Shown: positions 18,164 through 27,438, counted from the first letter of the stretch. The stretch: DNA of 64,000 nucleotides from Gluconobacter morbifer G707 (GCF_000234355.1 NZ_AGQV01000004.1:62001-126000); one strand, 5' to 3'. Translations and numbers: made by a program. Notes: generated by a model from the letters alone, not told the origin.

Positions 18164-19423
18164 ATGACCGACCGTCTTTCTCCGACGCTTCTGAGCCGCG
18201 ACAGCTGGATCCGCCGCCCCTCTCATCGGGCATGGCTGGAAATGCAGGGGCGGCGGCTGCTCGATTTCAGCAAGGCGGGCTGTGTCGATGGCGGATTTGC
18301 AGGACTGGACCTGAAAGGAAACCTGCCGAAAGACGTGAAGGCAGAAGCCACCCTGACGGCGCGGTGCGTCCATGCCTATGCAGCTGCCGAACTCCAGGGC
18401 ATCCCGGGGAGTGCACCGCTTGTGGCGCATGGCATCAACGCCCTGCTCCATCCCCTCTGCGACCAGCGGCACGGTGGCTGGCTGCATTTTGCGGATAAGC
18501 CTGAGGACCGCAAACAGGCCTATCTTCATGCATTTGTGGCCCTTGCGGCCTCCTCGGCCGTGCTGATCGGCGTGAAGGGAGCAGAGGCGCTGCTGACGGA
18601 TACGATCCATCAGATCGAGACGCATTTCTGGAGCGATAAAGAAGGTGTGATGCGCGAAAGCTTCGCCGCCGACTGGACGGACGAGGAGGATTACCGCGGC
18701 GCCAACAGCAACATGCACTCCACGGAAGCCTTCATGGCTCTCGCCGATGTGACGGGAGATATGAAATGGCTGCATCGTGCGCTGCGCATCGTGGAGCGTT
18801 TCGTACATGAACTGGCTGCTGGACAGGGGTTTGCGATGCCCGAGCATTTCAGTCGGGACTGGGTCCTGCTTAAGGATTACAACCATGACAAACCCAACCA
18901 CGACCTGCGGCCTTATGGGATGACGCCGGGGCATTTCGTCGAGTGGGCCCATCTGACCCTGAAGCTTGAGGCGGCCCTCGTGCGGCATGGAGAGCAGGCT
19001 CCGGGGTGGATGCTGCATGATGCGCAGGCGCTGTTCGAGACCGGGATGGAGACCGGATGGAACGTGGATGGACAGCCGGGTATGATCTACACCATCGACT
19101 GGGAGCGCAGGCCTCATGTCCTGTCCCGGGCGCACTGGGTTCAGGCCGAAGCGTTGACGGCGGCAATCAACCTGTCCAAGCGGACGGCCAATCCCCGGTA
19201 CGAAAGCTGGTACCGGACGATCTGGGATTACATCGACACGACACTGATCGACCGGGACTATGGAAGCTGGTTCAACGAGGTCGCGCCGGACGGAACGCCT
19301 ACCCAGACCATCTACAAGGGCAAGCTCGACCTGTATCATGCCTATCAGGCCACGCTGGCGCCGATGCTGCCGCTGGCTCCGTCACTGGCAACGACGATCG
19401 CGCAGATTGGTGTGCCTTACTGA
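18164..19423 (+). CDS. AGE-family sugar isomerase/epimerase
   Basis: This is an alpha6/alpha6-barrel protein of the N-acylglucosamine 2-epimerase superfamily with 419 residues. Characteristic segments are ARCVHAYAAAEL, QAYLHAFVALAASSAV, the catalytic-type GANSNMHSTEAFMAL, GHFVEWAHLTLKLE and KLDLYHAYQATL with conserved histidines. Relatives include mannose/fructose isomerases and YihS-like aldose-ketose isomerases, so it likely isomerises mannose or a related sugar in the cytoplasm. The exact substrate is uncertain. It is divergent from rpe, and its 3' end overlaps the convergent YdcF-like gene by 7 bp. Confidence 0.88.
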   Translation: MTDRLSPTLLSRDSWIRRPSHRAWLEMQGRRLLDFSKAGCVDGGFAGLDLKGNLPKDVKAEATLTARCVHAYAAAELQGIPGSAPLVAHGINALLHPLCDQRHGGWLHFADKPEDRKQAYLHAFVALAASSAVLIGVKGAEALLTDTIHQIETHFWSDKEGVMRESFAADWTDEEDYRGANSNMHSTEAFMALADVTGDMKWLHRALRIVERFVHELAAGQGFAMPEHFSRDWVLLKDYNHDKPNHDLRPYGMTPGHFVEWAHLTLKLEAALVRHGEQAPGWMLHDAQALFETGMETGWNVDGQPGMIYTIDWERRPHVLSRAHWVQAEALTAAINLSKRTANPRYESWYRTIWDYIDTTLIDRDYGSWFNEVAPDGTPTQTIYKGKLDLYHAYQATLAPMLPLAPSLATTIAQIGVPY

Positions 19424-20004
19424 GCAGAAGGCAGACTGGCCTTTTTCGTCAAAACATAGACGGGGAAGGCCATGGCTTCGCGGAACAGGTACCAGATCTG
19501 TGGGAGGCGGACGGTACGTGTCGGGGCGGCGGAAACGCTTCGGACACCGGCATGACGAAGCGCCCAGCGCGCGCGGTCGATATGGAACCACTGGGAGACG
19601 ACCACCGCGCCGCGGGGACGAAGGGCGGCCACATGCAGGGCTGTCAACCATGTATTGTTGCCGTGCGAATCGATGATAATGGCGGAGGCCGGGACACCGC
19701 GTGCCTCCAGCCAGCGCGCCATGATGCGGGCTTCATCTTGAGCTTCATCTTGATGGGTGCGGCGTTCGATGGCACCGCTGACCATGAGTGTCGTGACCGT
19801 ACCGCTATTCCAGAGGTTCCGGCCTTCTTCCAGCCGTTCTTGCAGGGCGGGACGCGGGTGGCCGTCTGCGGTGACGGCCGTGCCGAAAATGACGCCTATC
19901 TGCGCGGGACGGGGACGGGCGCGGAACCCTGTCAGACCCAGAACAGTCATCCAGACCGCCAGCGCGCTCCCGGCCAGGAATAACAGACGAAACAGGGCTT
20001 TCAT
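19417..20004 (-). CDS. YdcF/SanA-like DUF218 protein
   Basis: The 195-residue protein has one N-terminal membrane helix (residues 3-25, LFRLLFLAGSALAVWMTVLG) and a DUF218 domain. Recognisable parts are IGVIFGTAV, RPALQERLEEG, TTLMVSGAIE, IIIDSHGNNTW and WFHIDRARWAL. Members (SanA, ElyC, YdcF) influence envelope integrity or act on SAM-like ligands; the reaction is not known. It overlaps the MFS transporter gene by ATGA and converges with the AGE-family gene. A 12 bp tandem duplication inside adds the repeated AQDE unit. Confidence 0.88.
   Translation of the reverse strand: MKALFRLLFLAGSALAVWMTVLGLTGFRARPRPAQIGVIFGTAVTADGHPRPALQERLEEGRNLWNSGTVTTLMVSGAIERRTHQDEAQDEARIMARWLEARGVPASAIIIDSHGNNTWLTALHVAALRPRGAVVVSQWFHIDRARWALRHAGVRSVSAAPTRTVRLPQIWYLFREAMAFPVYVLTKKASLPSAQ
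19730..19753. repeat. 12 bp perfect tandem duplication inside the ydcF-like gene
   Basis: Two head-to-tail copies of GCTTCATCTTGA occur at 19730-19741 and 19742-19753. They are in frame and encode a doubled four-residue unit (QDEAQDEA) in the loop after SGAIERRTH. This looks like a recent slippage event. Confidence 0.9.
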
Positions 20005-21224
20005 CGGGGGGCATCTTTTTCCGTCTGCTCACGCAGCATGTAGAGGAAACCGACTGCTGCTGTCGCCACACCGGACATAGCGCCCACGCCCAGCGCCCAG
20101 CGGGGACCAAAGGTGTTCGCGACCCAACCGACGATTGGCGCGCCGAGGGGGGAAGCTCCGGCGAAAACGGCAAAACGGATCGCGAGGACGCGGCCGCGCA
20201 TGGCGGGATCGCTGGCGAGCTGCATGTAACTGTTGCTGATGGCGGTGAAGGTCAGGGATGCCACACCGAGGATGACAAGGGTGGCGGCGAACATCCAGTA
20301 ATCAAGGGACACTGCACCCAGCAGGCATCCAAGCGCAAAAAGCAGCGACCCGCGCGGCAGGGCGCCAAAGCCGATGTTTTTCCGGCTGGCAACCAGAAGG
20401 GCGCCAAAGATTGTACCGATGGCCATGGCGGAATTCAGCAGGCCGTAGCCATGTGCACCCACATGGAAGACAGTGACTGCCATAGTGGAGACATAGATCG
20501 GAAAGTTGAAGCCGAAGGCGCCGACCAGAAACAGCATCAGCAGGATGATGCGCATGTCGGGCCGGGCCCAAACGTAACGCAGGCCGCTGGTAAGGCCTTT
20601 TTCTTCTGGCGCGTGCAGGCGCGTGCGGTGCAGGTCCTGCGAGCGGATGGAGAGGAGGGAAAGCAGCACGCCATAGAACGAGAAACCGTTCAGCACGAAT
20701 GACCAGCCGGACCCCAGCTCCGCAATGCAGAATCCCGCTATGGCCGGACCGATCATACGCCCGGCATTGTAAGACATGGAATTGAGGGCGACCGCATTGG
20801 GAAGATCCTCTTCCCCCACCAGTTCGCCCACGAAGATCTGACGAACGGGACTGTCGAAGGCTGCGACGGAGCCACTGAGGAGGGCGAACAGATACACCTC
20901 CCAGAGTCGGACCATGCCGCTCACCACCAGCAGCCCCAGACCGATGGCGAGCGTGCCCAGCGCGGCCTGCGTCAGCAGGAGGAAGCGGTGCTTGTCCACC
21001 CGGTCGGCCACCTGGCCTGTCCACAGCAGCAGAAAGAGCGGCGGCGCAAGCTGGAGGGCCATGACCGTTCCGACAGCGGTGGCGTTATGGGATGTGAGTT
21101 CCGTCAGGACCAGCCAGTCCTGTGTTGTCATCTGCATCCACGTTCCGACATTGGAACACAGCGCGCCCAGAGCCCAGATACGGTAATTGCGCCTGCCCAG
21201 GGAGCGGAAGACATGCCCCATCAT
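20001..21224 (-). CDS. MFS transporter (MFS_3/EntS-like)
   Basis: This major facilitator protein of 407 residues has about twelve hydrophobic segments. The N-terminus SLGRRNYRIWALGALCSNVG and TWMQMTTQDWLVLTE, then the loop GQVADRVDKHRFLL, are typical of MFS_3 exporters (EntS-like) of small molecules or siderophores. The start at 21224 is chosen because GGGAGG lies 6 to 7 bases upstream; a longer frame starts before this site. It is translationally coupled to the YdcF-like gene. Substrate unknown. Confidence 0.88.
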   Translation of the reverse strand: MMGHVFRSLGRRNYRIWALGALCSNVGTWMQMTTQDWLVLTELTSHNATAVGTVMALQLAPPLFLLLWTGQVADRVDKHRFLLLTQAALGTLAIGLGLLVVSGMVRLWEVYLFALLSGSVAAFDSPVRQIFVGELVGEEDLPNAVALNSMSYNAGRMIGPAIAGFCIAELGSGWSFVLNGFSFYGVLLSLLSIRSQDLHRTRLHAPEEKGLTSGLRYVWARPDMRIILLMLFLVGAFGFNFPIYVSTMAVTVFHVGAHGYGLLNSAMAIGTIFGALLVASRKNIGFGALPRGSLLFALGCLLGAVSLDYWMFAATLVILGVASLTFTAISNSYMQLASDPAMRGRVLAIRFAVFAGASPLGAPIVGWVANTFGPRWALGVGAMSGVATAAVGFLYMLREQTEKDAPR

Positions 21225-21343
21225 GGACGATGCCTCCCGGTACGGGAACACGGACAGGACGGACAGTCAGACATCCAGCCAGTGTCGGCGTTCTTTCCCC
21301 CGATGTCGAGGGACGTTCGGCCTGAACGCCCCTCACCTTTGGC

Positions 21344-23425
21344 TTACAGGTGTCCCTGTTCCAGTTCCTTCGCCAGGGCGTCGGCGTGATAGACGGTTTT
21401 CAGGGCCGCCATGATGGAGCTCGTATCGGTTGCGACCGCGCGGTTGCGGCTGCCGTCGTAGTAGAGGTCCCCGGCGAGGCTATCGAGGTTACCATCAAAG
21501 ATCAGCCCGACGACGTCGCCCTTGCGGTTGATGACCGGGGAGCCGGAATTACCGCCCACGATGTCATTCGTCGAGACGAAATCCAGTTTTGTGGACAGTT
21601 TGAGACGCGGCTTCGCATCCAGCCAGACCTGCGGCAGGCGGAACGGGTCGCTGCCGGTGGCATGGCGGTACATGCCTTCGAAATCCGTGAAGGGCGCGAT
21701 GGTCCGTGCGCCGTCCTGCCAGCCTTTGACCGTCCCGTAGGACAGGCGGGGTGAGAAGGTGGCGTCCGGATAGAGCGTATCCGCACTGCCTTCCGCCTGC
21801 GCGCGGGCGAAGCGGGCCCGGGCGATGGCGCCCTGCGCCTCACGCATCGGGGCTTCGATCTGGTCGCGCCGGCGTTTGCGGATCTCGTCCAGCGTGGGCT
21901 CGAGCTGGAGAGCCAGGACGATCATTGGGTCCGTGGAGGACTGGATGGCCTTTTCTCCACCCCTGTAGAGCGCCATGCGCTGCGCCGGATCGCCCAGTGT
22001 CGTGCCCTGCATCAGTTCGGCGGCGCGTTCATCGGGGCTGCGGCTGCCGAGGATACGGTGCACGGCGGGATCATCCCCACCGAGCATCTGGCGCATGGTC
22101 GTCAGGTTCAGGGACAGGGTCATCGTGTCCAGATCGCGATGGACGGGTTCTTTCGCGCCCAGTTCGGCCTCCAGTTCCGCCAGTTCGGCGTCATGGTAGC
22201 CATCGCGGCGTTCGGTATCCGGTTTCCGGCGCTCCCGGGCTGCGGAGACAAGCATCACGGCGTCTGCCAGCAGGCCACGAAATACATGGCCGACCGCGAA
22301 ATCATGGACGTAATACTGGCGCTCGATCGAAAGTGCCTCATCGACTTTCGCAAAGGGCTGACCGTATTCGCGGCGGCGTTCCGGCGTGGCGTCGATCCAG
22401 GCCTGAAGCGCGTGGTCCTGTGCTTCGCGGCGGGCGATCACTTCGGGCGCACGGAGCGCCCTGACGGTGCCGGAAAGGGATTTCAGCCCGTTCTGGACCC
22501 CGAAAAGCGTGTTCTGCGCCTCGACCAGATGCTCCCGGCTCTCACGGGAGAACTGCCAGAGCGCGCCCTGCATGGTGGAATAGGCACCAATGATGGTCGG
22601 CAGGCTGACGTCACGCTGGAAGGTCAGGGCGCTGGCGGGGAGTGTGCGCTGAGTGGTGCCCGGATTGCCTGAGGTGAAAACGAGGTCGTCCGCTGCGGGG
22701 CCATTGGGATCGAAATGGAAGAAAGGCGTGTGGACGGGTTTTCCGTCTTCGAAGACACGCAGCATCGACAGGTCGATGTCATAGCGGGGGAAAGTAAAAT
22801 TGTCCGGATCGCCGCCAAAGAAGGCGATGTCCTGATCCGGGGCCATTACGAGGCGTACGTCCTGATAGCGGCGGTAGCGGTACAGGGCCGTCTGTCCGCC
22901 GTGATAGAGGGTGACGACATCACAGCGCCAGTGCGTGGGGTCACCGGCAGCGCAGTCTTTCGTCAGGGTACTCCGGGCGGTCTGGAGCGCTTTCGCATAG
23001 GCGGCGCCGTGCTGGCCGGTGGTCAGTTTCGCGACCTGTGCGGTGACGTCCTTCACCTGGTCCAGCCGGTCCAGCTCCATGCCCGGGCATTGTGGCTCTT
23101 TCGCCAGTTCCGTGGCGGAAAAGCCGTCATGGAAATAGTCATGGTCCCTGTCGGACAGGCCAGAAAGACAGGAATTGGCGCAGTGATGGTTCGTCATCAC
23201 CAGTCCGTCCGCTGAGACGAACGACGCCGAGCAGCCTTCCGCAAGACGGGCCGAGGACTGGATGACGTGGCTGATCCAGTCAGCGGATGGCTGGAAGCCA
23301 TACTGCTGCTTCATCTGCCGCACGGGAAGGTGATCGAACGTCCACATGCCCTCCTCTGCATGAGCGGAGCCGAGCACCGTACCGGCGGCCAGCAGGGCGG
23401 GCAGGAGACGTCTGAGCAGGGACAT
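21344..23425 (-). CDS. S46 family dipeptidyl-peptidase (DPP7/DPP11-like)
   Basis: This exported serine peptidase has 693 residues. The signal peptide MSLLRRLLPALLAAG ends around AHA/EEG. The chymotrypsin-like triad can be traced: His in GLVMTNHHCAN, Asp in the region GDPDNFTFPRYDIDLS, and Ser in GGNSGSPVINRKG. A helical domain sits between them. S46 enzymes remove dipeptides from peptide N-termini in the periplasm. The ATG at 23425 is preferred because AAGGA lies at proper spacing; an ATG six bases upstream abuts that site. It is divergent from the thiamine operon and appears monocistronic. Specificity (DPP7 versus DPP11) is not determined. Confidence 0.92.
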   Translation of the reverse strand: MSLLRRLLPALLAAGTVLGSAHAEEGMWTFDHLPVRQMKQQYGFQPSADWISHVIQSSARLAEGCSASFVSADGLVMTNHHCANSCLSGLSDRDHDYFHDGFSATELAKEPQCPGMELDRLDQVKDVTAQVAKLTTGQHGAAYAKALQTARSTLTKDCAAGDPTHWRCDVVTLYHGGQTALYRYRRYQDVRLVMAPDQDIAFFGGDPDNFTFPRYDIDLSMLRVFEDGKPVHTPFFHFDPNGPAADDLVFTSGNPGTTQRTLPASALTFQRDVSLPTIIGAYSTMQGALWQFSRESREHLVEAQNTLFGVQNGLKSLSGTVRALRAPEVIARREAQDHALQAWIDATPERRREYGQPFAKVDEALSIERQYYVHDFAVGHVFRGLLADAVMLVSAARERRKPDTERRDGYHDAELAELEAELGAKEPVHRDLDTMTLSLNLTTMRQMLGGDDPAVHRILGSRSPDERAAELMQGTTLGDPAQRMALYRGGEKAIQSSTDPMIVLALQLEPTLDEIRKRRRDQIEAPMREAQGAIARARFARAQAEGSADTLYPDATFSPRLSYGTVKGWQDGARTIAPFTDFEGMYRHATGSDPFRLPQVWLDAKPRLKLSTKLDFVSTNDIVGGNSGSPVINRKGDVVGLIFDGNLDSLAGDLYYDGSRNRAVATDTSSIMAALKTVYHADALAKELEQGHL

Positions 23426-23538
23426 GACCATCCTTGTCGCAAGTGTTTCTGTCGGAAAAGGAAAAGCATATCCCGTCCGTCCCGGAGCCGGAATGGGCCT
23501 GCGCATGACATTTCGGAAAGATGGGGAACAATCCCGTA

Positions 23539-23544
23539 TTGACA
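23539..23544 (+). promoter_or_regulatory. Candidate -35 element of the thiamine operon
   Basis: A perfect TTGACA hexamer lies about 30 bp upstream of the riboswitch. No good -10 hexamer is visible at 17 bp spacing, so this is a partial promoter call. Confidence 0.35.
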
Positions 23545-23572
23545 ATTTTTCCTGTCCGGTGGAGGTGTTGGG

Positions 23573-23692
23573 CTCACACCTGGGGGGCCCTGACAAGGGG
23601 CTGAGAGGCTGCTGGCATCTTCCATGAGGGAAGTGCAGCGCAGCGACCCGTCGAACCTGATCCAGTTCACACTGGCGGAGGGATGGTGCCGT
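23573..23692 (+). ncRNA. TPP riboswitch (THI element)
   Basis: The conserved thiamine-pyrophosphate aptamer core is readable: GGGG followed by CTGAGA at 23601-23606, then the pyrophosphate-sensing CGAACCTGAT at 23652-23661, then GGAGGGA. A CACC/GGTG closing helix joins about 23577 and 23688. It is located in the 5' leader of a TonB receptor, kinase and PnuT-like operon and would lower expression when TPP is plentiful. Upstream bases GGTGT at about 23564 could pair with ACACC of the closing helix. Boundaries are approximate to about five bases. Confidence 0.93.
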
Positions 23693-23718
23693 GTCTGACG
23701 TTACGTTTCCGACCTGTA

Positions 23719-23784
23719 TTCCGACTGCACTGCCGGGCCTTGCGCCCTTTCCGCCAGAGCTGGTTCATGCTGCTCAAGTCGGAA
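23719..23784 (+). promoter_or_regulatory. Possible ribosome-binding-site sequestering helix after the riboswitch
   Basis: TTCCGACT at 23719-23726 is perfectly complementary to AGTCGGAA at 23777-23784, and TTTCCGAC at 23706-23713 offers a second partner. The helix would bury the start of the GGAAAGG ribosome binding site (23781-23787) of the TonB receptor gene at 23795. This suggests translational control; no U-tract terminator was seen. Folding is inferred by eye. Confidence 0.45.
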
Positions 23785-23794
23785 AGGTCCGTTC

Positions 23795-26293
23795 ATGATT
23801 CCCGTACCTGCCATACAGGTCCGTGCCCCGTTTTTCCTTTACGGCCCTCTCTCCGGTCCCGTCCGGATACGGTATGCGCTTCCCATCATGCTGGGCGCCA
23901 GCATCTGGCTTGCGCCGTGTCTGGCGCGGGCTTCGGACAAGACCGCCCGCACGATACCTCCGTCCCATGCATCCACCCAGACTCCGTCTTCTCTTCCAGC
24001 CTCTCCGGTGTCCCGTTCGTCGGGTGGACGGCAGGCGGCGCCGAAGGCCGAGCATATTGTCGTGCATCGGATCGCGGACAGTGCGCAGGGGAACCAGCCT
24101 GGCGGGGGGCTGATCCATATCCAGACGGGCGACCGGTCCGTCAGTACGGTCAGCCAGGATTTCATTGAAAAGCAGGCGCCAATGGCCACGGCTTTCCAGC
24201 TGGCGGCGATGCTTCCGGGGGCAAATGTCTCCACGTCCGATCCCATGGGGTTCTCACCCAACACAGATATCAGCGTGCGTGGACTGGGGGGGGATTCGAT
24301 CGGCTATGTCTTGGAAGGCATGCCGCTGAATGACGTGGCGTATTCCTCCGGTACGCCCAGCCAGTTCGCAGACAGTGAGAACTATCAGGAAATCGCTCTC
24401 TCGCAGGGCGCGGCCGATCTGGACAGTCCGGTCCTGAATGCCGCCGGAGGGCTGATGAAGCTGACCTTCCGCGATCCGGCACTCAAGGCCGGGGGAGATG
24501 CCAGCGTGTCGTATGGTTCCTACAACACCAACCGGGAGTTCCTGCGCCTCGACACAGGCGACATTGCCCATTCCGGTGTGCGGGGGTTCATTTCCTACTC
24601 CCATGGCGCGACCGACAACTGGCGCGGACCAGGGCGGGACGAAAAGCAGCATGTCGATTTCAAATTCCTCAAGGAGTGGGGACAGGGCAACCGGGCCAGC
24701 CTGCTGGGATCGTTCAACACGACCATCACGAGCTGGTATCCCGAGCCCAGCATGAGTTCCTGGAAATCGGACGGGATCGGAGGAGCGAACAACCTTCTGG
24801 CCCATTATGACAGCAGCAATCAGGAGAACGGCGTGAATTACTGGCGGCTGTGGCGGGATGCGGAACGTACGATCTATGGGGCAGCTCCCGTCCATCTGAC
24901 ATTGACCGATCACCTGTCGCTGGATGTCACGCCCTATGCACAGATGGCCTATGGCAACTGGCCCGGTGGCAGCACGCTTTCCGAAAGCGGGCTCTATCAG
25001 GGGACGCAGGCGCTGTCTGACACCCTGAACCTGCCCGGTGCGCAGGATGGCACGGCCGTGATGCGGGCAGACTATACCCAGCGCAGTTATCGCTCCGGCT
25101 TCACCAGCGCACTCCATTACCGGACCGGATGGAACGACTTCGTTATGGGGTACTGGTACGATTACGGGGACGACAACGAGCAGCAGCCTTTCACGGCGGT
25201 GCAGACGAACGGCTCCTCACAGGACATCTGGGCGGAGAATGGCCGTTCCCTCATCCGGCTGGCGGACGGGCGGAAACTGCTGGGCGGGAGTTTCCATACC
25301 ATTTCGCAAACCAATGCGCTGTTCGCAGGGGATCACATGTCCCTGTTCCACGACCGTCTGGCCATCGATCTGGGATTCAAGGTCGTCATGTTCGGCTACC
25401 GGGGGACGAACAGTCTTCCAGGGCCGCAGTACCGGGTCGGGACTGACAGTTTCGAGCCTCTGCCGCGTCTGGGCGTGCGCTGGCGCATCGATGACGCCAA
25501 TCAGCTTTTCTTCAACGCCACGACCAGCTTCCGCGCGCCGGACCAGACGGCGCTGTACAATACCTATGACCCGTCTTCCGGAGGGGTGGAGACCAGCGGG
25601 ACATCCGATCTCCGCAACGAGTATTCCATTTCCGAGGAACTGGGATATCGCCGGACAGGACGCTGGATCATCGGCAACCTGACGCTGTTCAACTACAATT
25701 TCACCAACCGCCAGATTTCCACCCAGGCCGTGCAGAACGGCTCCATCATCAGCACGACGATGAATGCTGGAGGCCAGACCTCCCGCGGTGTGGACGTGGA
25801 GATCGGGCTGCGGCCGTGGCACCATTTCAGCCCCTATGTCTCGGGGGAATATCTGCACGCGACCATCGACAACGATCTGATGTCCGGTGGTGACCTGCTG
25901 CCGACGAAGGGAAAGATTGCCGTGCGCAGCCCCACGCTCCAGGCAGCGGCCGGGCTGAGTTACGATGACGGGCATATCTTCGGTGTGGCGACAGTGCGCT
26001 ATACCGGTCATCAGTACGCGACCTTCATGAATGACGAGCGCATGCCCGATCACACGACCGGAGACATCGCCATCGGCTACCGCTTCTCGGATCATGTCCA
26101 TCTGCACCGGCCGACGCTGCGGATGAACTTCATCAACATCACCAACGAGCACTATCTCTCCGGCGTCGCCAGTCCGACCCTCAACGCAAAGGACACCACC
26201 GGCGTCTACGGAACTACCATCGCAGGAAGTTCTCCCGCCTATTACATTGGCGGCGGGTTCGCCGCCCTCTTCACCGCTTCCACCGGGTTCTGA
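23795..26293 (+). CDS. TonB-dependent receptor, probable thiamine uptake
   Basis: This outer-membrane beta-barrel transporter has 832 residues. The signal sequence has a long N-region and ends near PCLARA/SDK (about residue 46). A candidate TonB box EHIVV lies at 86-90. The plug domain follows (QLAAMLPGANVST, DISVRGLGGDSIGYVLEGMP), then a barrel ending in the canonical terminal Phe (GFAALFTASTGF). GGAAAGG lies 7 bases before the ATG, supporting this start. It is downstream of a TPP riboswitch and just ahead of a kinase and a PnuC-type permease, so thiamine or a thiamine phosphate is the inferred substrate. The family call is certain; the substrate is by context. Confidence 0.93.
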   Translation: MIPVPAIQVRAPFFLYGPLSGPVRIRYALPIMLGASIWLAPCLARASDKTARTIPPSHASTQTPSSLPASPVSRSSGGRQAAPKAEHIVVHRIADSAQGNQPGGGLIHIQTGDRSVSTVSQDFIEKQAPMATAFQLAAMLPGANVSTSDPMGFSPNTDISVRGLGGDSIGYVLEGMPLNDVAYSSGTPSQFADSENYQEIALSQGAADLDSPVLNAAGGLMKLTFRDPALKAGGDASVSYGSYNTNREFLRLDTGDIAHSGVRGFISYSHGATDNWRGPGRDEKQHVDFKFLKEWGQGNRASLLGSFNTTITSWYPEPSMSSWKSDGIGGANNLLAHYDSSNQENGVNYWRLWRDAERTIYGAAPVHLTLTDHLSLDVTPYAQMAYGNWPGGSTLSESGLYQGTQALSDTLNLPGAQDGTAVMRADYTQRSYRSGFTSALHYRTGWNDFVMGYWYDYGDDNEQQPFTAVQTNGSSQDIWAENGRSLIRLADGRKLLGGSFHTISQTNALFAGDHMSLFHDRLAIDLGFKVVMFGYRGTNSLPGPQYRVGTDSFEPLPRLGVRWRIDDANQLFFNATTSFRAPDQTALYNTYDPSSGGVETSGTSDLRNEYSISEELGYRRTGRWIIGNLTLFNYNFTNRQISTQAVQNGSIISTTMNAGGQTSRGVDVEIGLRPWHHFSPYVSGEYLHATIDNDLMSGGDLLPTKGKIAVRSPTLQAAAGLSYDDGHIFGVATVRYTGHQYATFMNDERMPDHTTGDIAIGYRFSDHVHLHRPTLRMNFINITNEHYLSGVASPTLNAKDTTGVYGTTIAGSSPAYYIGGGFAALFTASTGF

Positions 26294-26294
26294 G

Positions 26295-27434
26295 ATGTCC
26301 GAGACGGTGGGACAGTTCGGGGTCAACGGGCCGGAAGCCAGACGGGACTGGCCTGCCCTGGAACAGGCGGAAGCAGCCGCTGTCATCGCGCATTTCCCGC
26401 TTCCCGCCGCACAGGCTGTTGTCTGGCACGGGCAGCGCCCCTTCTCGGCGAGTGGGCTGGTGCGGCTTCTGGATGGGAGTCTTGTCTTTCTCAAGCGCCA
26501 TGACCGGCGGTTGCGGGATGAGAGCGCCATAATTGAGGAACACCGCTTCATCACGCATCTCCTGTCCAATGGCCAGCCCGTCAGCCGTCCTGTGCGGATG
26601 GCGGACGGAAGCTCGGTTCTGTGTCAGGGGGGATGGGTTTATGAGGTCTTTCTTCCGATGCCGGGACTGGACCTCTACTGCCAGACCCAGTCCTGGGAGC
26701 CGTTTCATACCGTGGCGCAGGCCATAGCGGCCGGGAGGGCGCTGGGCGCGCTTCACCGCGCGGCGGAAGGGTTTAGGGCTCCGGCGCGGCTGTCCCGACG
26801 ACTTCTGCTTTCCACCTTCGAGGCTGTTACCTGCCCTGACCTTACCGACGGGCTGAAACGGTGGATTCCTCATCAGGCTGGTCTGGCAGAGGCTCTGGCG
26901 CATCGGCCCTGGCAGCACGACGTGGCCGAGTGCATCCTGCCGTTCCATGACAGGCTGCATCCTCATCTGGGGCTGATCCAGCCGGGGTGGGGCCATGGCG
27001 ACTGGCATGGATCCAACCTGTTCTGGACGGACCGCTCCGGACAGGCGCAGGTCTGTGGCATTTTCGATTTCGGCATGGCGGACCGGACCTGTGCGGCCTA
27101 TGACCTCGCGGTGGCCATCGAGCGCAACATGATCGCGTGGCTCACGCTGGATGACGGTGCGCCTGTCTCATATGGTCAACTCGCGGCATTCCTCCGGGCC
27201 TATCAGGAGGAACGCTGTCTTTCCGCGGACGAGCGCAGGCTTGTGCCACTGTTCCTGCCCCTGGTGCATGTGGAATTCGCCCTGTCAGAAGTCGCGTATT
27301 ACAGTGCCCTTGTGCATGATCCAGCCTCCGCTGAGGTGGCTTACACCGATTATCTTCTGGGACATGCGCGCTGGTTTGACAGCGCGGCGGGGCAGCACCT
27401 GCTCGAACGGCTCCCTGCCCTGCTGACGGCCTGA
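26295..27434 (+). CDS. APH-fold phosphotransferase, candidate thiamine kinase
   Basis: This aminoglycoside-phosphotransferase/choline-kinase-like protein has 379 residues. An N-lobe with LVFLKRHD supplies the nucleotide-contacting Lys. The catalytic loop is HGDWHGSNLFW and the metal-binding DFG equivalent is IFDFGMADRT. ATG follows the receptor stop by one base. The operon is under a TPP riboswitch and the next gene is a PnuC/PnuT permease, so phosphorylation of imported thiamine is the most likely role, analogous to but distinct from ThiK. No Nudix or thiamine pyrophosphokinase domain is present. Homoserine or sugar kinases of the same fold are alternatives. Confidence 0.85.
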   Translation: MSETVGQFGVNGPEARRDWPALEQAEAAAVIAHFPLPAAQAVVWHGQRPFSASGLVRLLDGSLVFLKRHDRRLRDESAIIEEHRFITHLLSNGQPVSRPVRMADGSSVLCQGGWVYEVFLPMPGLDLYCQTQSWEPFHTVAQAIAAGRALGALHRAAEGFRAPARLSRRLLLSTFEAVTCPDLTDGLKRWIPHQAGLAEALAHRPWQHDVAECILPFHDRLHPHLGLIQPGWGHGDWHGSNLFWTDRSGQAQVCGIFDFGMADRTCAAYDLAVAIERNMIAWLTLDDGAPVSYGQLAAFLRAYQEERCLSADERRLVPLFLPLVHVEFALSEVAYYSALVHDPASAEVAYTDYLLGHARWFDSAAGQHLLERLPALLTA

Positions 27435-27438
27435 TGAC

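Noticed and set aside
18017-19339. 440-codon open frame on the minus strand
   Set aside because: Antisense to the AGE-family isomerase, whose family motifs are clear on the plus strand.
25217-26569. 450-codon open frame on the minus strand
   Set aside because: Antisense to the TonB receptor and kinase; composition is Arg/Ser/Gly-rich shadow sequence with no domain.
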